Assembly: GCF_001675165.1 (NCBI RefSeq)
Contig: NZ_LROS01000009.1
Location: 28,116-92,115 of the forward strand
Direction of reading: 5' to 3'
DNA: 64,000 nucleotides
DNA from: Clostridium ragsdalei P11
GTDB taxonomy: Bacteria; Bacillota; Clostridia; Clostridiales; Clostridiaceae
The notes beneath the pieces were generated by a model. That model did not search any database and had not been told where the DNA came from. It saw only the letters and a list, made by a program, of their open reading frames with translations. Made by a program: the position numbers and the translations under genes. Positions within the stretch are counted from its first letter, which is position 1, and each line of letters opens with the position of its first letter. Positions 63,830 to 64,000 of the stretch are shown here, in pieces.

Positions 63830-64000
63830 GGTCAAGCCCTCGACCTATTAGTATCAGTCAGCTTAACAAGTTGCCCTGCTTACACCTCTGACCTATCTCC
63901 TCGTGTTCTTCGAGGGGTCTTACTAGCTTACGCTATGGGAAATCTTATCTTGAGGTGGGCTTCACACTTAGATGCTTTCAGCGTTTATCCCTTCCCAACT
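63830..64000 (-). rRNA. rrl: 23S ribosomal RNA, 3' end (cut by window edge)
   Basis: The minus strand ends in the universal 3' segment ...CTGACTGATACTAATAGGTC and GAGGGCTTGACC, preceded by GAAGGGATAAACGCTGAAAG and CTAAGTGTGAAGCC. Only the last ~170 nt are in the window. Confidence 0.96.

Overview
The window is AT-rich throughout, has strong AGGAGG-type ribosome binding sites and many TTG/GTG starts. It carries clostridial hallmarks: a class I hybrid-cluster protein, a SleL/YaaH-type spore-cortex hydrolase, an EFR1-type flavodoxin/ferredoxin and a TipA-like MerR regulator. I read it as chromosome of a Clostridium sensu stricto species; I cannot name the species from the sequence alone.

Layout. 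1-9 kb: the start of glnS (minus strand), a structured-RNA-like element, a YidC paralog with a small membrane partner, a MerR-methyltransferase regulator followed by two sugar-aminotransferase genes, an arginase-like protein, a frameshifted glucuronyl-C5-epimerase-like gene and a membrane GGDEF protein. 9-13 kb: two single-domain tyrosine recombinases bracketing two acetyltransferases and a hydrolase, then a second copy of the structured element. 13-20 kb: a radical-SAM protein, a split permease with its PadR regulator and paired operators, and an ABC exporter with a histidine kinase and a drastically shortened response regulator. 20-33 kb is an accessory stretch: small or broken genes, a duplicated relic, a complete type I restriction-modification locus (hsdMSR), and a phytase-like phosphatase with a Cys/Tyr-rich N-terminus. 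33-40 kb: hcp, a flavoprotein, sleL and a chemoreceptor.

39.9-47.4 kb is an agmatine deiminase operon: putrescine carbamoyltransferase, MATE transporter, amidohydrolase, agmatine deiminase and carbamate kinase. It is divergent from a membrane-bound LuxR-type regulator like AguR. Agmatine would go to N-carbamoylputrescine, then putrescine plus carbamoyl phosphate, then ATP; the MATE and amidohydrolase genes are unusual members.

47.5-63.3 kb is a sugar-diacid (glucarate) regulon. It holds two glucarate dehydratase-family genes, a DapA-family aldolase, tartronate semialdehyde reductase, glycerate kinase, an MFS diacid transporter and a CdaR-type activator. Six transcription units in this block share one promoter design: a 14-bp dyad (TGTKCAnnTGMACA) abutting the -35 box, a 17-bp spacer, a GATAAT-like -10, and a second TGCATA-type site 50-51 bp upstream. 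I consider this the best new observation. The same promoter drives an uncharacterised operon (GldA-like dehydrogenase, DUF3237 protein, esterase), which ties those genes to sugar-acid use. spermidine synthase, an aldo/keto reductase, a DASS anion transporter and a 160-bp inverted-repeat element are interspersed. The window ends in an rRNA operon read on the minus strand (5S, then the 3' end of 23S).
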